64,000 bases of DNA from Sphingomonadales bacterium EhC05 (GCA_001650955.1 LXYP01000005.1:1-64000), one strand, 5' to 3'. Shown: positions 16,328 to 26,240, numbered from the stretch's first letter. The notes: generated by a model from the letters alone, not told the origin. Made by a program: numbers and translations.

Positions 16328-19246
16328 ATGACCTTAGACAAAAATTTCGACCCCGCAGCCATTGAAGCACGCTGGTATGAACATTGGGAAACCAAGGGAC
16401 TATTTCGCCCGGAGCGCAAGGAAGCCGAGCCCTATACGATCGTCAATCCACCGCCCAATGTCACCGGGTCGCTGCACATCGGCCATGCGCTCGACAATAC
16501 GTTGCAGGATATCATCATCCGTCACGAACGGCTGAAGGGCAAGGATGCGCTGTGGGTGGTCGGTATGGATCATGCTGGGATCGCGACCCAGATGGTGGTT
16601 GAGCGTCAGATGGAAAAGCGGCAAGACAAGCGCACCAATTATACCCGCGAAGAATTCGTCGAGAAAGTCTGGGAGTGGAAAGAGGAAAGCGGCGGCACGA
16701 TCACCAAGCAGCTGCGCCGCCTCGGCTGTTCGATGGACTGGTCCAATGAACGTTTCACGATGGACGAAGGCATGAACGAAGCGGTGCTCAAGGTCTTTGT
16801 CGACTTATATAATGACGGCCTGATCTATCGCGACAAACGCCTCGTCAACTGGGACCCGGCTCTCAAAACCGCGATTTCCGATCTCGAAGTCGAGACCACC
16901 GACATCAAGGGCCATTTCTGGCATTTCAAATATCCCCTGGCCGATGGTGTCACACTCGACGACGGACGTGACTATATTGAAGTCGCGACGACGCGGCCGG
17001 AAACGATGCTCGCCGATATGGCGGTCGCAGTACATCCAAAAGATGAGCGCTATACAAGCGTGATCGGCAAGGAAATATTGCAACCGATTACCGGCCGTCG
17101 CTTCAAGATTGTCGCCGACGAACATGCCGATCCCGAGCTGGGCAGCGGCGCGGTGAAAATCACGCCTGGCCATGACTTCAACGATTTCGAAGTTGGCAAA
17201 CGCGCCGGCTTTGCGGCTGGCGAAATGCTCAACATGCTCGATGGCGAAGCCAATGTTTGCCAGACCACCGACGGTCTCGTACCGGACGAATATCTCGGAC
17301 TGCATCGGTTCAAGAAAGACGGCGTCAAAGGCGCCCGCGAACTGGTCGTTCAGCGGCTCAAAGAGCTCGGCTGCCTGATCTCGCATGTCTCGAAAAATAA
17401 GGACGGCGAACCGGTCGAACATGATGCCGAACCACGCACCATCGCGACACCCTTCGGGGACCGTGGCGGCGTGGTGATCGAACCCTGGCTGACCGACCAA
17501 TGGTATGTCGATGCGGAAACGCTGGCCCAGCCTGCAATCAAGGCGGTGCGCGACGGCAGTATCGAGATCGTGCCCAAGAGCTGGGAGAAAACCTGGTTCA
17601 ACTGGATGGAAAATATCCAGCCCTGGTGTGTGTCCCGTCAGCTTTGGTGGGGACATCAGATTCCGGCATGGTTTGACCAAGAGGGCAAAATCTATGTCGC
17701 CAAAGATGAAGATGAGGCGCAAGCACAAGCAGGTGATGGCGTTGTGCTCACCCGCGACCCTGATGTCCTCGACACATGGTTTTCCTCTGCTCTTTGGCCG
17801 TTTGGTACACTCGGCTGGCCAGGTGATATGGTCGAAGAATCCGCTAGTGGTGAGCCTGTCGAACCACGCCTCTGGGACGAGCAGCACCCTTCGACAAGCT
17901 CAGGGCTAACGGCCAAACCCAAGCCCGGTTCCGACCTCGAACGCCACTATCCGAACGACCTGCTGATCTCCGGCTTTGACATCCTGTTCTTCTGGGATGC
18001 GCGGATGGCGATGCAGGGCATTCAATTCATGAAGGATGTGCCGTGGAAGCGGCTCTATCTCCATGGGCTGGTGCGCGCCGAAGATGGCTCGAAAATGTCC
18101 AAGTCCAAAGGCAATGTCGTCGATCCGCTCGGCCTGATCGAGCAATATGGCGCCGATGCGCTGCGTTTTTTCATGGCTGCGATGGAAAGCCAGGGCCGCG
18201 ACATCAAGATGGATGACAAGCGGGTCGAGGGCTATCGCAACTTTGCCACCAAACTCTGGAATGCGTCGCGTTTCTGTGAGGCCAACGGCATTGGGGCGAG
18301 CCAAACGCTCGTTGCACCAAAAGCCAGCCTGCCGGTCAATCGCTGGATTATTTCGGAAGTGGTCGAAACCCAGCAGGCACTCGATAAAGCGCTGACCGAC
18401 CTGCGCTTCGATGCCGCAGCGAACACCATCTATCATTTCACCTGGGACCGGTTCTGCGACTGGTATCTCGAATTGATCAAGCCCATCCTGCAGAGTGGAA
18501 AAGACAGCGCTGCCCCCTCCTCCGCTGGGGCTGAGTCTGTCGAAGCCAGTATCTCAGACGAGAACGGTCCTTCGACAAGCTCAGGACAAGCTGATACTAC
18601 TAAGGCGGAACTCGCAGAGACCAAACAGGTCGCCGGCTGGGTGCTCGACCAGATCATCGTCATGCTCCACCCGTTCATGCCCTTCATCACCGAAGAATTG
18701 TGGCATGCAATGGGCGCGCGAAATTACGACCTGATCGTCGCCAAATGGCTCGAACCCAAGGCAGAAATTGATGCCGATGCAAAGTCAGAAGTCGAATGGT
18801 TGATCAAACTCATCTCGGAAGTGCGCTCGACGAAAGTCGAACTCAACATTGCGCCGGGGACCAAGATGACGGCCCATGTGCGCGATGGTGATGATCATCT
18901 GCAAGCCAAGGTTGTCAGGCAAAATGCCGCGCTCGACCGGGTGGGGCGTCTCGAGGCGATTTCGTTCGATCCTGCACCGGAAGGTGCGTCGGCGCAGATT
19001 GTCGTGGACGGTGCAACCTATGTGCTGCCGCTGGCCGGCGCGATCGATATCGACGCCGAAAAAACCCGACTGAACAAGGCGCTGGAGGCTTCTCAAAAAG
19101 AAGCCAAATCACTCAGCGGCCGACTCGGCAATCCGAATTTCGTTGAGAAAGCCAAACCGGAAGCGGTCGAAAAGGCGCGCGCCGATCTGGCGGACAAAGA
19201 AGCGGAAGCCGAGCGTTTGCAGGCGGCTATCGATCGCTTGGATTAA
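16328..19246 (+). CDS. valS: Valyl-tRNA synthetase with two repeat-derived insertions
   Basis: 972 residues, class I synthetase charging tRNA-Val. HIGH is at residues 50-53 ([17 protein letters not shown]), the editing domain lies at about 190-350 ([20 protein letters not shown]), KMSKS at about 589-593 ([15 protein letters not shown]), followed by the anticodon-binding domain and a C-terminal coiled coil. Two segments look foreign: about residues 503-533 (with HPSTSSG) in the catalytic domain before [17 protein letters not shown], and about 728-760 (with GPSTSSGQ) in the anticodon domain before VAGWVLDQI. Both are encoded by palindromic repeats and keep the frame open. All catalytic motifs are intact, so the enzyme should function. 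Confidence 0.97.
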   Translation: MTLDKNFDPAAIEARWYEHWETKGLFRPERKEAEPYTIVNPPPNVTGSLHIGHALDNTLQDIIIRHERLKGKDALWVVGMDHAGIATQMVVERQMEKRQDKRTNYTREEFVEKVWEWKEESGGTITKQLRRLGCSMDWSNERFTMDEGMNEAVLKVFVDLYNDGLIYRDKRLVNWDPALKTAISDLEVETTDIKGHFWHFKYPLADGVTLDDGRDYIEVATTRPETMLADMAVAVHPKDERYTSVIGKEILQPITGRRFKIVADEHADPELGSGAVKITPGHDFNDFEVGKRAGFAAGEMLNMLDGEANVCQTTDGLVPDEYLGLHRFKKDGVKGARELVVQRLKELGCLISHVSKNKDGEPVEHDAEPRTIATPFGDRGGVVIEPWLTDQWYVDAETLAQPAIKAVRDGSIEIVPKSWEKTWFNWMENIQPWCVSRQLWWGHQIPAWFDQEGKIYVAKDEDEAQAQAGDGVVLTRDPDVLDTWFSSALWPFGTLGWPGDMVEESASGEPVEPRLWDEQHPSTSSGLTAKPKPGSDLERHYPNDLLISGFDILFFWDARMAMQGIQFMKDVPWKRLYLHGLVRAEDGSKMSKSKGNVVDPLGLIEQYGADALRFFMAAMESQGRDIKMDDKRVEGYRNFATKLWNASRFCEANGIGASQTLVAPKASLPVNRWIISEVVETQQALDKALTDLRFDAAANTIYHFTWDRFCDWYLELIKPILQSGKDSAAPSSAGAESVEASISDENGPSTSSGQADTTKAELAETKQVAGWVLDQIIVMLHPFMPFITEELWHAMGARNYDLIVAKWLEPKAEIDADAKSEVEWLIKLISEVRSTKVELNIAPGTKMTAHVRDGDDHLQAKVVRQNAALDRVGRLEAISFDPAPEGASAQIVVDGATYVLPLAGAIDIDAEKTRLNKALEASQKEAKSLSGRLGNPNFVEKAKPEAVEKARADLADKEAEAERLQAAIDRLD
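17847..17905. repeat. Palindromic repeat pair inserted in valS (first)
   Basis: Two short palindromes in opposite orientation: GTGG-TGAGCCTGTCGAA-CCAC (17847-17867) and CCCT-TCGACAAGCTC-AGGG (17887-17905). The cores are near reverse complements of each other, and each is flanked by its own complementary 4-mers. Read in the valS frame they encode residues such as SGEPVEP and HPSTSSG. Confidence 0.8.
18529..18587. repeat. Palindromic repeat pair inserted in valS (second)
   Basis: GGCT-GAGTCTGTCGA-AGCC (18529-18547) and GTCC-TTCGACAAGCTCA-GGAC (18567-18587). Same order and spacing as the first insertion (20 bp between arms against 19 bp). The flanking 4-mers differ from those of the first copy but remain complementary. 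Confidence 0.8.
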
Positions 19247-19253
19247 AATCTCT

Positions 19254-19352
19254 CGTCATGCTGAACTTGGTTCAGCACCCGGAGCGAAAATCGTGCACGG
19301 TCGCCCTGGATCCTGAATCAAGTTCAGGATGACTATGAAGTTCAGCATGACG
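19254..19352. repeat. Hairpin repeat cluster downstream of valS
   Basis: CGTCATGCTGAACTT (19254-19268) has a perfect inverted copy at 19338-19352; between them is a third palindromic arm TCCTGAA-TCAAG-TTCAGGA (19311-19329). It is the same family as the element at 16196-16271. It sits between the convergent valS and coiled-coil genes and could serve as a bidirectional stem-loop. Confidence 0.8.
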
Positions 19353-19384
19353 ATGAAATTCAAGGACCTCTCAGGTCCAACCGA

Positions 19385-19822
19385 CTATCCTGCGTCGCCG
19401 CGGCGCATGTCTTCAGCTGCTTCGCGCATTTCAGCAGCACCTTCGCGCATCTCCTCTGCGGCGCGCCTGAACTCGGATGCTTTTTCAAGCAGCTGGTCTG
19501 CGGACATATGTCCATTGCCCCATTTCTTCTGCTTCGCCGCCTCGCGCGCGCGAAATTCCGGATCATTTTCCAGTCGGTTCGCATAAGCTTCCATCTTATC
19601 CGCCCCTTTCAGCATCTTGTCTGCACCTTTTTCCATGCCAGCCGCGCCTTTTGCCAAACCATGGCTGACCCTGACTTCAATCATCTTCGCCAGATCTTCG
19701 CCCCATTTCTCGTCGAATTTATGGGTACCGTCATGGGCCTGACCGGCCATCATCGGGACAAGGGCGGCGCTCGCTGCGAGAGCTAGTCCCGCCATCAGTC
19801 GGGACATTTTCTTGTTGATCAT
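19385..19822 (-). CDS. Exported Ala/Met-rich coiled-coil protein
   Basis: 145 residues from the ATG at 19822, chosen because TGGAG lies 6 bp upstream and a signal peptide follows at once (MINKKMSRLMAGLALAASAA, cleavage near GQA|HDG). The mature chain is highly charged and helical: KGAAGMEKGADKMLKGADKM is a tandem 7-residue-type repeat, and the C-terminal FRRAAEEMREGAAEMREAAEDMRR is a second heptad-like repeat, predicting a periplasmic coiled coil. No known family recognised. It is monocistronic, convergent with valS. Confidence 0.8.
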   Translation of the reverse strand: MINKKMSRLMAGLALAASAALVPMMAGQAHDGTHKFDEKWGEDLAKMIEVRVSHGLAKGAAGMEKGADKMLKGADKMEAYANRLENDPEFRAREAAKQKKWGNGHMSADQLLEKASEFRRAAEEMREGAAEMREAAEDMRRGDAG

Positions 19823-20085
19823 CTGTAACTCCATCCAAGTCGGCCATACCCTGTGCATGACTTTATGACTACAGATGTAATCGCAATTTTCCGGGCGGCC
19901 ATGGATGTTCGACAAACAACCGATGGAAAAAGATAAACAGCGCTGTCCTACAAATGGCTGATTATGATATCATCCGGACAAGGTCGGCAGAGTCCGTCCG
20001 CGGGCCGCAATTGCAGCCCGTTCGGTTCAGACAACGGCGTCCTTGGCCCTAACTTTGACTAACTTTGGGAGAGTGAGGAGAGGAT

Positions 20086-21789
20086 CTAACGACCCTGCGA
20101 ACGCCAGCGCTTGATCACCCGTTCGACAATTTCTTCTTCGCCGCCGTGCTTGCGCCACAGTTCAGAGAAGACCGGATCTTCGGACGCCGGGCGTCGTTTT
20201 TCTTCCAGCGTGTCAAGCGACACGCGGATCGGGATCGCGACACCCTCGCCGCAGCAGATGATCTCGCGATTACGCAGGGCAGGAATGGCATCAAGAAATC
20301 CGCGCGCGCCTTCGGGCATTGCGGCTTTCACAAAAGCTTGGTCGCGATCATTGTTGAGCCGCATCGACAGGATCGTGCCGCATTGTGACAGCACGCCTTC
20401 GGCCAGATCTGACGGCCGCTGCGTGATCAGACCCAGGGACACGCCATATTTCCGGCCTTCCTTGGCAATTCGGCTGAGAATGTCGCGGACACTGCTGTCC
20501 CCGGCAATATCATCATTGGGGATATAACGATGTGCCTCTTCACATACCAGAAGCATCGGGCGGGTCGGTTCTTTGCGGGCCCAGATGGCATAGTCAAACA
20601 CCAGACGGCTGAGCACCGCGACAACAGTTGGAGTTATCTCCGAAGGCATCGCCGACACATCGATAATCGAAATTGGTTTTCCTTCGGACGGCAAGCGGAA
20701 AATCTTGGTCAGAAAGTCGGCCATCGTGTCGCCGACCAGCATCCCGGAAAACATGAAACCATAGCGCGGATCGGCCTTGATCTCATCGATCTTGGTCTTG
20801 ATCCGCATATAGGGCGCAGAGTTTGAAGCCTTGTCGAGCTTTCCCATTTCATTTTGAATGATCGCCGTCAGATCCGACAACATATAAGGCACCGGAGAAT
20901 CGACGGTCAGTTTGGCGACACCGGCCGCCGCCTGACTCTTCGCTTTTGCAGCCAGCAGGCATTTGGCGAGAATGTCGCAATCAGTCTGCTTGTCATCCCC
21001 CTCTGATTTGATGAAAACTTCGCAATGTTCCTGGAAGTTCATCATCCAATAAGGGAGATTGAGATTATTGACATCGAACAGTTTTCCGTTGTCTTTAAAC
21101 GCTGCGGAATATTCGCCATGCGGATCAATCATGACAATATGACCTTCTGGAGCGATATCACAGATTCGGTGCAGGATCAGGGCTGCAGACGTTGACTTAC
21201 CCGTACCCGTTGAGCCGAGGAGCGCGAAATGTTTGCCGAGCAAGGCGTCGACATAAAGCGCGCCGCGAATATCATCTGTCGGATAGACGGTGCCGATCTC
21301 AACATTGGCCCGCCCGTCAGACGCATAAACTTGTCGCAGGTCTGCGGTGGTAACAGCATAGATCGGGGAGCCCGGAATCGGATATCGAGTAACACCGCGG
21401 CGGAAATTGTAGATATTTCCGGTCAGCCGTTCCTCATCGCCTTCGCCAAGAAAATCAATATCTGCGATGATCAGACCTGATTGACCTTCATAGAGCCGCT
21501 GGGTTCGGATATTCGCCAGAAGCCACCTGACACCAACCCGGATTTTAACCTGGCTGCCGACTTGGCCGGCCATCTTGATCGTCGCATCGGGATGGTCGAG
21601 AAGCTTGGTCAGAACCGCCATATCCATAACGATACGCGAACCGGATCCGGCAATTTCGATCACCTCGCCAATCTGATGGCCTTCCGGCTTTTTGGATGCA
21701 GTTGCTCCAACTGATGTCTCCACGTGCTCATCATCTTCTGGAGATATTGATTGCGCAGATGGAAAATTATGGGAACCCATGTCAGACAT
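20086..21789 (-). CDS. HerA-like hexameric ATPase (DUF87)
   Basis: 567 residues. An N-terminal beta-barrel HAS domain (IGEVIEIAGSGSRIVMD, about residues 38-120) precedes the FtsK/HerA motor: Walker A LLGSTGTGKST at 191-200, Walker B in MLLVCEEAHRYIP, a sensor ITQRPSDLAEGVLSQCGT and an arginine-finger region RLNNDRDQAF. HerA translocates along DNA and usually works with the nuclease NurA in end processing; no nurA-like gene is beside it. Bacterial HerA homologues also occur in defence modules (e.g. Sir2-HerA), but no such partner is visible, so a housekeeping role is more likely. Likely monocistronic. Confidence 0.9.
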   Translation of the reverse strand: MSDMGSHNFPSAQSISPEDDEHVETSVGATASKKPEGHQIGEVIEIAGSGSRIVMDMAVLTKLLDHPDATIKMAGQVGSQVKIRVGVRWLLANIRTQRLYEGQSGLIIADIDFLGEGDEERLTGNIYNFRRGVTRYPIPGSPIYAVTTADLRQVYASDGRANVEIGTVYPTDDIRGALYVDALLGKHFALLGSTGTGKSTSAALILHRICDIAPEGHIVMIDPHGEYSAAFKDNGKLFDVNNLNLPYWMMNFQEHCEVFIKSEGDDKQTDCDILAKCLLAAKAKSQAAAGVAKLTVDSPVPYMLSDLTAIIQNEMGKLDKASNSAPYMRIKTKIDEIKADPRYGFMFSGMLVGDTMADFLTKIFRLPSEGKPISIIDVSAMPSEITPTVVAVLSRLVFDYAIWARKEPTRPMLLVCEEAHRYIPNDDIAGDSSVRDILSRIAKEGRKYGVSLGLITQRPSDLAEGVLSQCGTILSMRLNNDRDQAFVKAAMPEGARGFLDAIPALRNREIICCGEGVAIPIRVSLDTLEEKRRPASEDPVFSELWRKHGGEEEIVERVIKRWRSQGR

Positions 21790-21903
21790 AGATGGTCAAT
21801 CCTGTTTTGCTTTTCACAATAGAGGATTAGAATATCATGGTTAAGGAATGCTTACCCATGCTCGGGCTAACCAGTTTGAACGCAGGCTATCCCCGCAAAA
21901 AAA

Positions 21904-22677
21904 TTACATTTTTCGAAAAATAAAGCCCGCAGTCCAGCCAAATAATATCGATATCAGGACCGCGATCAAACCATAAACAAATCCGTTTTCCTGCGAAAGA
22001 TTTGTGATGAACCGGCCCATTCCAGATTTTTCAATCGTGATCTCCTTCACCTCCGCGGCTGCGACGCGGCCATCAATGAGAAGAAATGTCTCAGCGGTAT
22101 ACTCACCCACCGGAACGCTGGCTGGCAGATTAATCCGAGCCTGATAGAGCACGCTGCCCTCGATTTTCACATTTTTCGGGAGGTTTTTGTACAATCTTCC
22201 GCGTTGATTGAGGTCCACCAGACCAGTGGTGAAACGCTTGAGTTCGCCGCTATCGATTGTCCCCGCTGGCGAGAGTTGAAGATGCTCCAATCCCAATTCA
22301 TATATATCTGCTGTCTTGTCATCGACAATCTCTTCGATCGGCTTGGTCGAAGCGATTGCATAATAGCCTGGAGCGGACCGAAATTCGCTACTCGATGCAT
22401 TGATCCAGATACCAGCAACTTGCTGCTTCTCTCTGACTATGATCGATTGTGGTGGACCCTTCAGAACAACCACAACCTCCGCTCGATCCTGATTTCGTGT
22501 CCCGGGCGGGTAGGTAATCGCACCAAAACATAAAAGCTGTGCACCGTTGAAATCACCCCGAATACTCACTCTGTCAGGAGAACAATCCGTCACCAATACC
22601 GGCCCGTTCCCGAGCAACAGCATGACCGCGCCAATCAACGCCACTATCCGGCTATTTTTTGAAATCCCGTCTGTCAT
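21904..22677 (-). CDS. TIGR02186-type membrane-anchored protein
   Basis: 257 residues: N-terminal hydrophobic segment (IVALIGAVMLLLGNGPVLV), a long extracytoplasmic beta-rich region starting LVTDCSPDRVSIRGDFNGAQ and a C-terminal membrane helix (FVYGLIAVLISILFGWTAGF) with a basic end FRKM. The DCS-x-D-x-V-x-I-x-x-x-F-x-G-x-x-L-x-x-FGA pattern is that of the TIGR02186 family (alphaproteobacterial, about 260 residues), whose function is unknown. Its ATG overlaps the stop of the TauE/SafE permease gene by 4 bp, the usual pairing for this family. Confidence 0.87.
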   Translation of the reverse strand: MTDGISKNSRIVALIGAVMLLLGNGPVLVTDCSPDRVSIRGDFNGAQLLCFGAITYPPGTRNQDRAEVVVVLKGPPQSIIVREKQQVAGIWINASSSEFRSAPGYYAIASTKPIEEIVDDKTADIYELGLEHLQLSPAGTIDSGELKRFTTGLVDLNQRGRLYKNLPKNVKIEGSVLYQARINLPASVPVGEYTAETFLLIDGRVAAAEVKEITIEKSGMGRFITNLSQENGFVYGLIAVLISILFGWTAGFIFRKM

Positions 22678-23588
22678 AGCGACTGTATCGTATATATTTC
22701 GTCGGGCTGGAAACCCAGACCGAGTGCCATGCGCACCGCCACCAGCAAGACCATGGCGGCCAGTGCCAAACGCAGATATTCCGGCCGCATGCGCTGCGCA
22801 AATTTTGCGCCCAATTGTGCTCCGGTCACGCTTCCAAGCAGCAACAGAGCAGCGAGCACAATATCAACCGCCCGTGTGGTCATGCTGTGCATCATCGTCG
22901 ATGCTATGGTGACAAATAATATTTGGAAAAGAGACGTGCCCACAACCACCTGCGCGCCCATTCCGAGCAAATATAACATTGCAGGAACCATTATGAAGCC
23001 GCCGCCAACGCCCAGCAACATGGTCAATATCCCGGTTAACAGTCCGAGTGCGAACGGCGCGATCGGCGAGATATAGAGACCAGACCGGTAGAAACGCCAT
23101 CTCATCGGCAGGTTGGCAACCAGAGGATGATGGCGGCGTTTCCGCGCCGGCAAAGGCCTGCCTGAACGGACGGCACGAACGCTGGTCCAAGATTCTCTTG
23201 CCATCATGCTGCCAATACTGCCCAGCATCAGAACATAGAGAACGTTGATAACAGTATCGATCTGACCCCAGCTCTGAAGAATTTGGAACAATATAGTCCC
23301 GATCATGGTGCCAAATATCCCGCCAACGACCAGCACAGCACCCATGCGAAAATCGACGCCTTTGCGTCGCATATGGGCCGAAACCCCTGAAATACTAGCG
23401 CCTGTGACCTGTGTTGATGCCGATGCTGCTGCCACCGTTGGCGGAATGCCATAGAATATCAACAAGGGTGTTGTGAGAAATCCACCACCTACGCCGAACA
23501 TGCCGGACAGGATGCCGACCAAGCCGCCGAGCAGAACGATGACGAATGCATCGACCGACAAGTTGGCAATAGGCAGATAAATGTCCAT
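22674..23588 (-). CDS. TauE/SafE-family anion permease
   Basis: 305 residues from MDIYLPIANLSVDAFVIVLL; an in-frame start 54 bp further upstream adds a non-hydrophobic leader and is less likely. About eight membrane helices with the duplicated family motif GGLVGILSGMFGVGGGFLTTPLL and GLLTGILTMLLGVGGGFIMVP. Members export or import sulfite, sulfoacetate or related anions. Together with the overlapping TIGR02186 gene it forms a two-gene unit; the partner may be a periplasmic domain of the transporter (inference). The substrate cannot be read from sequence. Confidence 0.9.
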   Translation of the reverse strand: MDIYLPIANLSVDAFVIVLLGGLVGILSGMFGVGGGFLTTPLLIFYGIPPTVAAASASTQVTGASISGVSAHMRRKGVDFRMGAVLVVGGIFGTMIGTILFQILQSWGQIDTVINVLYVLMLGSIGSMMARESWTSVRAVRSGRPLPARKRRHHPLVANLPMRWRFYRSGLYISPIAPFALGLLTGILTMLLGVGGGFIMVPAMLYLLGMGAQVVVGTSLFQILFVTIASTMMHSMTTRAVDIVLAALLLLGSVTGAQLGAKFAQRMRPEYLRLALAAMVLLVAVRMALGLGFQPDEIYTIQSL

Positions 23589-23689
23589 ATTCAAATGGAC
23601 TAAGCCCTTTTTGTTACGGGATAAAGGGAATTGCCGAAGCAACAGCTACTTAATAGAAGAAATGTAGATATCCAAGGTTTGCCAAACAA

Positions 23690-24808
23690 TCAAAATGCGG
23701 TCGAAATCGTAACAGCAAGACCGCTGCTGGGTTCGGCCTTCCCGTCTATTCGAAACCGCCAATCCAAGGAAATCTGAGGATCCGTTCCTTGCACTGGGAT
23801 GTTCCAGCTAAGACGAGGCCCGACATCCAGTCGGGAAACTCGATCTTGTCCCCCTGCCCAAACACCAACTCCCGCAGACAATCTGCTATCTCCGATATTC
23901 AAACTTGGTTTTTTGAGTGTTGCTGACGCATCATAAAAATAACTGTCGGTTGCCCCACGGACGATTCCGGTCTGGACATAACTTTCCAGAGTAACGCCGT
24001 CTATCAATTGATCGGAGGTGAACCCGCCAACCAGATAGATCGCGGTTGCAGCGCTTATTTTAGATGCAATTGGTCGCCGGTGCTCCGCATGAATTGCCAC
24101 AGGTAAGCTCGCAATCGGCTTGACGCTCACTCCGACAGCGATCTCTTCTTGTTCCAACGGCGACAGCGCGGTCGATATCCGACCATAGAGCGATGCACGC
24201 CGTTCCAATCCACCCAATATTCGATAGGCAAATATCGCACCTGCCTGACTCCCGCCATATTGACGATTTGCGATATTTGGTAACGACACTCTTTCGCCAA
24301 CCGAGCCAGGTAAGGAGTTTTGACGCGCATGAAGCCAAAAATATCCTGTCCATCTCGAATTGGATTTTTGATAGACAGGAATAGAGGCCTGGGTCGTCGG
24401 CGAAGCCAACAATTTTTTCGCGCTCGACATAATGTTCGTTTCGACTAATTTTTTGTCTGGAATTTCAGAGGCCATGACTTGATCTGGATATCCGGCTTCA
24501 AATCGCTGGGCTTCGACGATTTCTCTTTGCTCCGCAGCTCGTTGATTCAAAGTGGATGGCCGAATTTTTGTACCAAAGTTGGCAGATTTGGGAATTGAAA
24601 CAGGCGATTCAGTTACGGTCAGTAATGTTTTGGGCGCTGCGCAAAGGTCATTGATTTCACTTTTGGCGATCACTGCAACTTCCGGTTCATGAAATAGATC
24701 CGGAACCACAGATGTCCACAATATCCGTCCAGCAATCCAGACAGCAACCAAGATACCCAAGGCACGCAGCGGCGCGCCTGCGGATAGTTTTTCCATTGGC
24801 TCAGCCAT
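23690..24808 (-). CDS. NfrA C-terminal-like outer-membrane protein, partner of the NfrB-like enzyme
   Basis: 372 residues. There is a single hydrophobic segment near the N-terminus (ALGILVAVWIAGRILWTSVV), a linker of about 110 residues and a C-terminal half built of alternating aromatic/polar strands (GGSQAGAIFAYRILGGLERR, LYGRISTALS, SRLDVGPRLSWNIPV, SLDWRFRIDG) ending in Phe, like the C-terminal domain of the phage N4 receptor protein NfrA. E. coli NfrA is about 990 residues with a TPR region that is missing here. It overlaps the end of the glycosyltransferase gene by 8 bp, as nfrA/nfrB pairs are linked, and probably helps export the glycan made by that enzyme. Confidence 0.65.
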   Translation of the reverse strand: MAEPMEKLSAGAPLRALGILVAVWIAGRILWTSVVPDLFHEPEVAVIAKSEINDLCAAPKTLLTVTESPVSIPKSANFGTKIRPSTLNQRAAEQREIVEAQRFEAGYPDQVMASEIPDKKLVETNIMSSAKKLLASPTTQASIPVYQKSNSRWTGYFWLHARQNSLPGSVGERVSLPNIANRQYGGSQAGAIFAYRILGGLERRASLYGRISTALSPLEQEEIAVGVSVKPIASLPVAIHAEHRRPIASKISAATAIYLVGGFTSDQLIDGVTLESYVQTGIVRGATDSYFYDASATLKKPSLNIGDSRLSAGVGVWAGGQDRVSRLDVGPRLSWNIPVQGTDPQISLDWRFRIDGKAEPSSGLAVTISTAF

Positions 24809-26240
24809 CTGCTCCGGAATTTTCCTGCAGTCTCAATTTCTGAACATCTTGGGACGGAGGATAGAAATGCACCGTCTTTTCCCATTTTGGAGGTAGGCCC
24901 GACAATTGATCGAGATAGCGTCCCATCGCTCTCCAGGCGGCTAATATGTTAATCACATTGGCAACAATCGTGCGCGGAATGGAAAGAAAAGCTTCTCGCA
25001 TCCCATAGAGCGAAAAGACAAAGTAGCTTTTTAGCCCCAAGCGCCAGAGCAGGAAAAACAAGTTGGCAACCAGCATCATTCTTACAATTTCAGAAACGGG
25101 TTGAGCGGAGTAGATCCCCAAAAGGTCAGCCAGAATCAAAAGTCCCGTCAAAATGATAGTGATATAGCCAATTGCCAATATCACTGCCGCGAAGCTTGCC
25201 TTGCGATCACGCAAACGCATCCAGTTTTCCCGCCAACTATTTTTCCATCCGCTGCTCTTCCACCCCATACGATCCCAGCCATTGAGCGCTATTCCAGCCA
25301 TCCATCGGCTTTTTTGCCGGATTGCATCTTCCAAATTGTCAGGAAAAAACTCCTGGGTTGCGATCAGCTGGCCGCATGGATCTTCCAGCCGTGCGAATAT
25401 ACCGCGCTCTTTTCCGCCTGTAAGGTGAAGTCCCAGTTCATAGTCCTCGGTCAGACTATTTGCGTCGAACGGTCGCCCCCTGGTCCTGACGGAAAGCTCG
25501 CTCAACCCATTGCGTGCAAAGGCGCAACCTACACCTGCGGAAGGAATGGCGGCACCCAAAGCCTCCCGAAGAACCATCTGTTTGCCGTGCATTTCTGCGA
25601 ATTCATCACCATAATGGCCTGCAATCCACCGCGAGTTGCGCGCCCGTCTGGGAATAACCGGCAATTGGACGAGGGCCGCTCGAGCGACAAGATGCTGAAG
25701 CAAATTGAGCGCATTGGGGTGCACAATATCCTCCGCATCATGGAGCACAATCGCTTCAAACCGCATCCGCTCTTCGATTTCATCTCGGCAAAGCGCATCC
25801 CAAAGATTGTTCAAACAGTCAGCCTTTGAGGTCGGTCCAGGTTCCCGGCAAACTATCAGACGGATTTTATCGGACCCGAATCCAGCTTGAGCAACGGCCA
25901 ATATAGTTTCTTGATCATTAGGATAACATCCAACGTAGATTCGGAAATGATCCTCGGACCATTGTGTTAAGCATCGGCGCAACATCGCGCCAATGACGGC
26001 TGCTTCATTCCAGGTCGGCACAAACACTGCCATCGGTCTTGACGGGTCCGGTGGATTCAAGCTTTCCACGGTCGCTTTTTGATATTCCGGCTTGATAAAA
26101 AATTTGCGTCTAAATTTGTAGAACAACCAAAGCCCGTCAAAAATCAGATCATCGGTAGATCCGATCAGAAAGCAGAAGCTTGCGAAGAACAGCTATTCTT
26201 TGTGCATTATATCCAGTAATATCAACAAATTTGGAACCAT
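24801..26240 (-). pseudogene. NfrB-like membrane glycosyltransferase with in-frame amber codon
   Basis: The GT2 core is clear: FVPTWNEAAVIGAML, VGCYPNDQETI, LHDAEDIVHP (DxD-like), LTEDYELG and RQKSRWMAGI (QxxRW-like), then two to three membrane helices. E. coli NfrB makes an exopolysaccharide under c-di-GMP control. This copy is only about 480 residues and lacks the C-terminal MshEN c-di-GMP domain. Reading upstream in frame gives ATG at 26240 (GGAG 10 bp before it), MVPNLLILLDIMHKE, then TAG at 26193-26195, then LFFASFCFLIGSTDDLIF, the expected first membrane helix. The amber codon is therefore inside the gene. Internal starts, e.g. TTG at 26126 (441 residues), would drop that helix. Confidence 0.7.

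Noticed and set aside
20041-20085. Tandem TAACTTTG motif near the HerA gene end
   Set aside because: Only two short copies and no stem; no basis for calling a repeat element or terminator.
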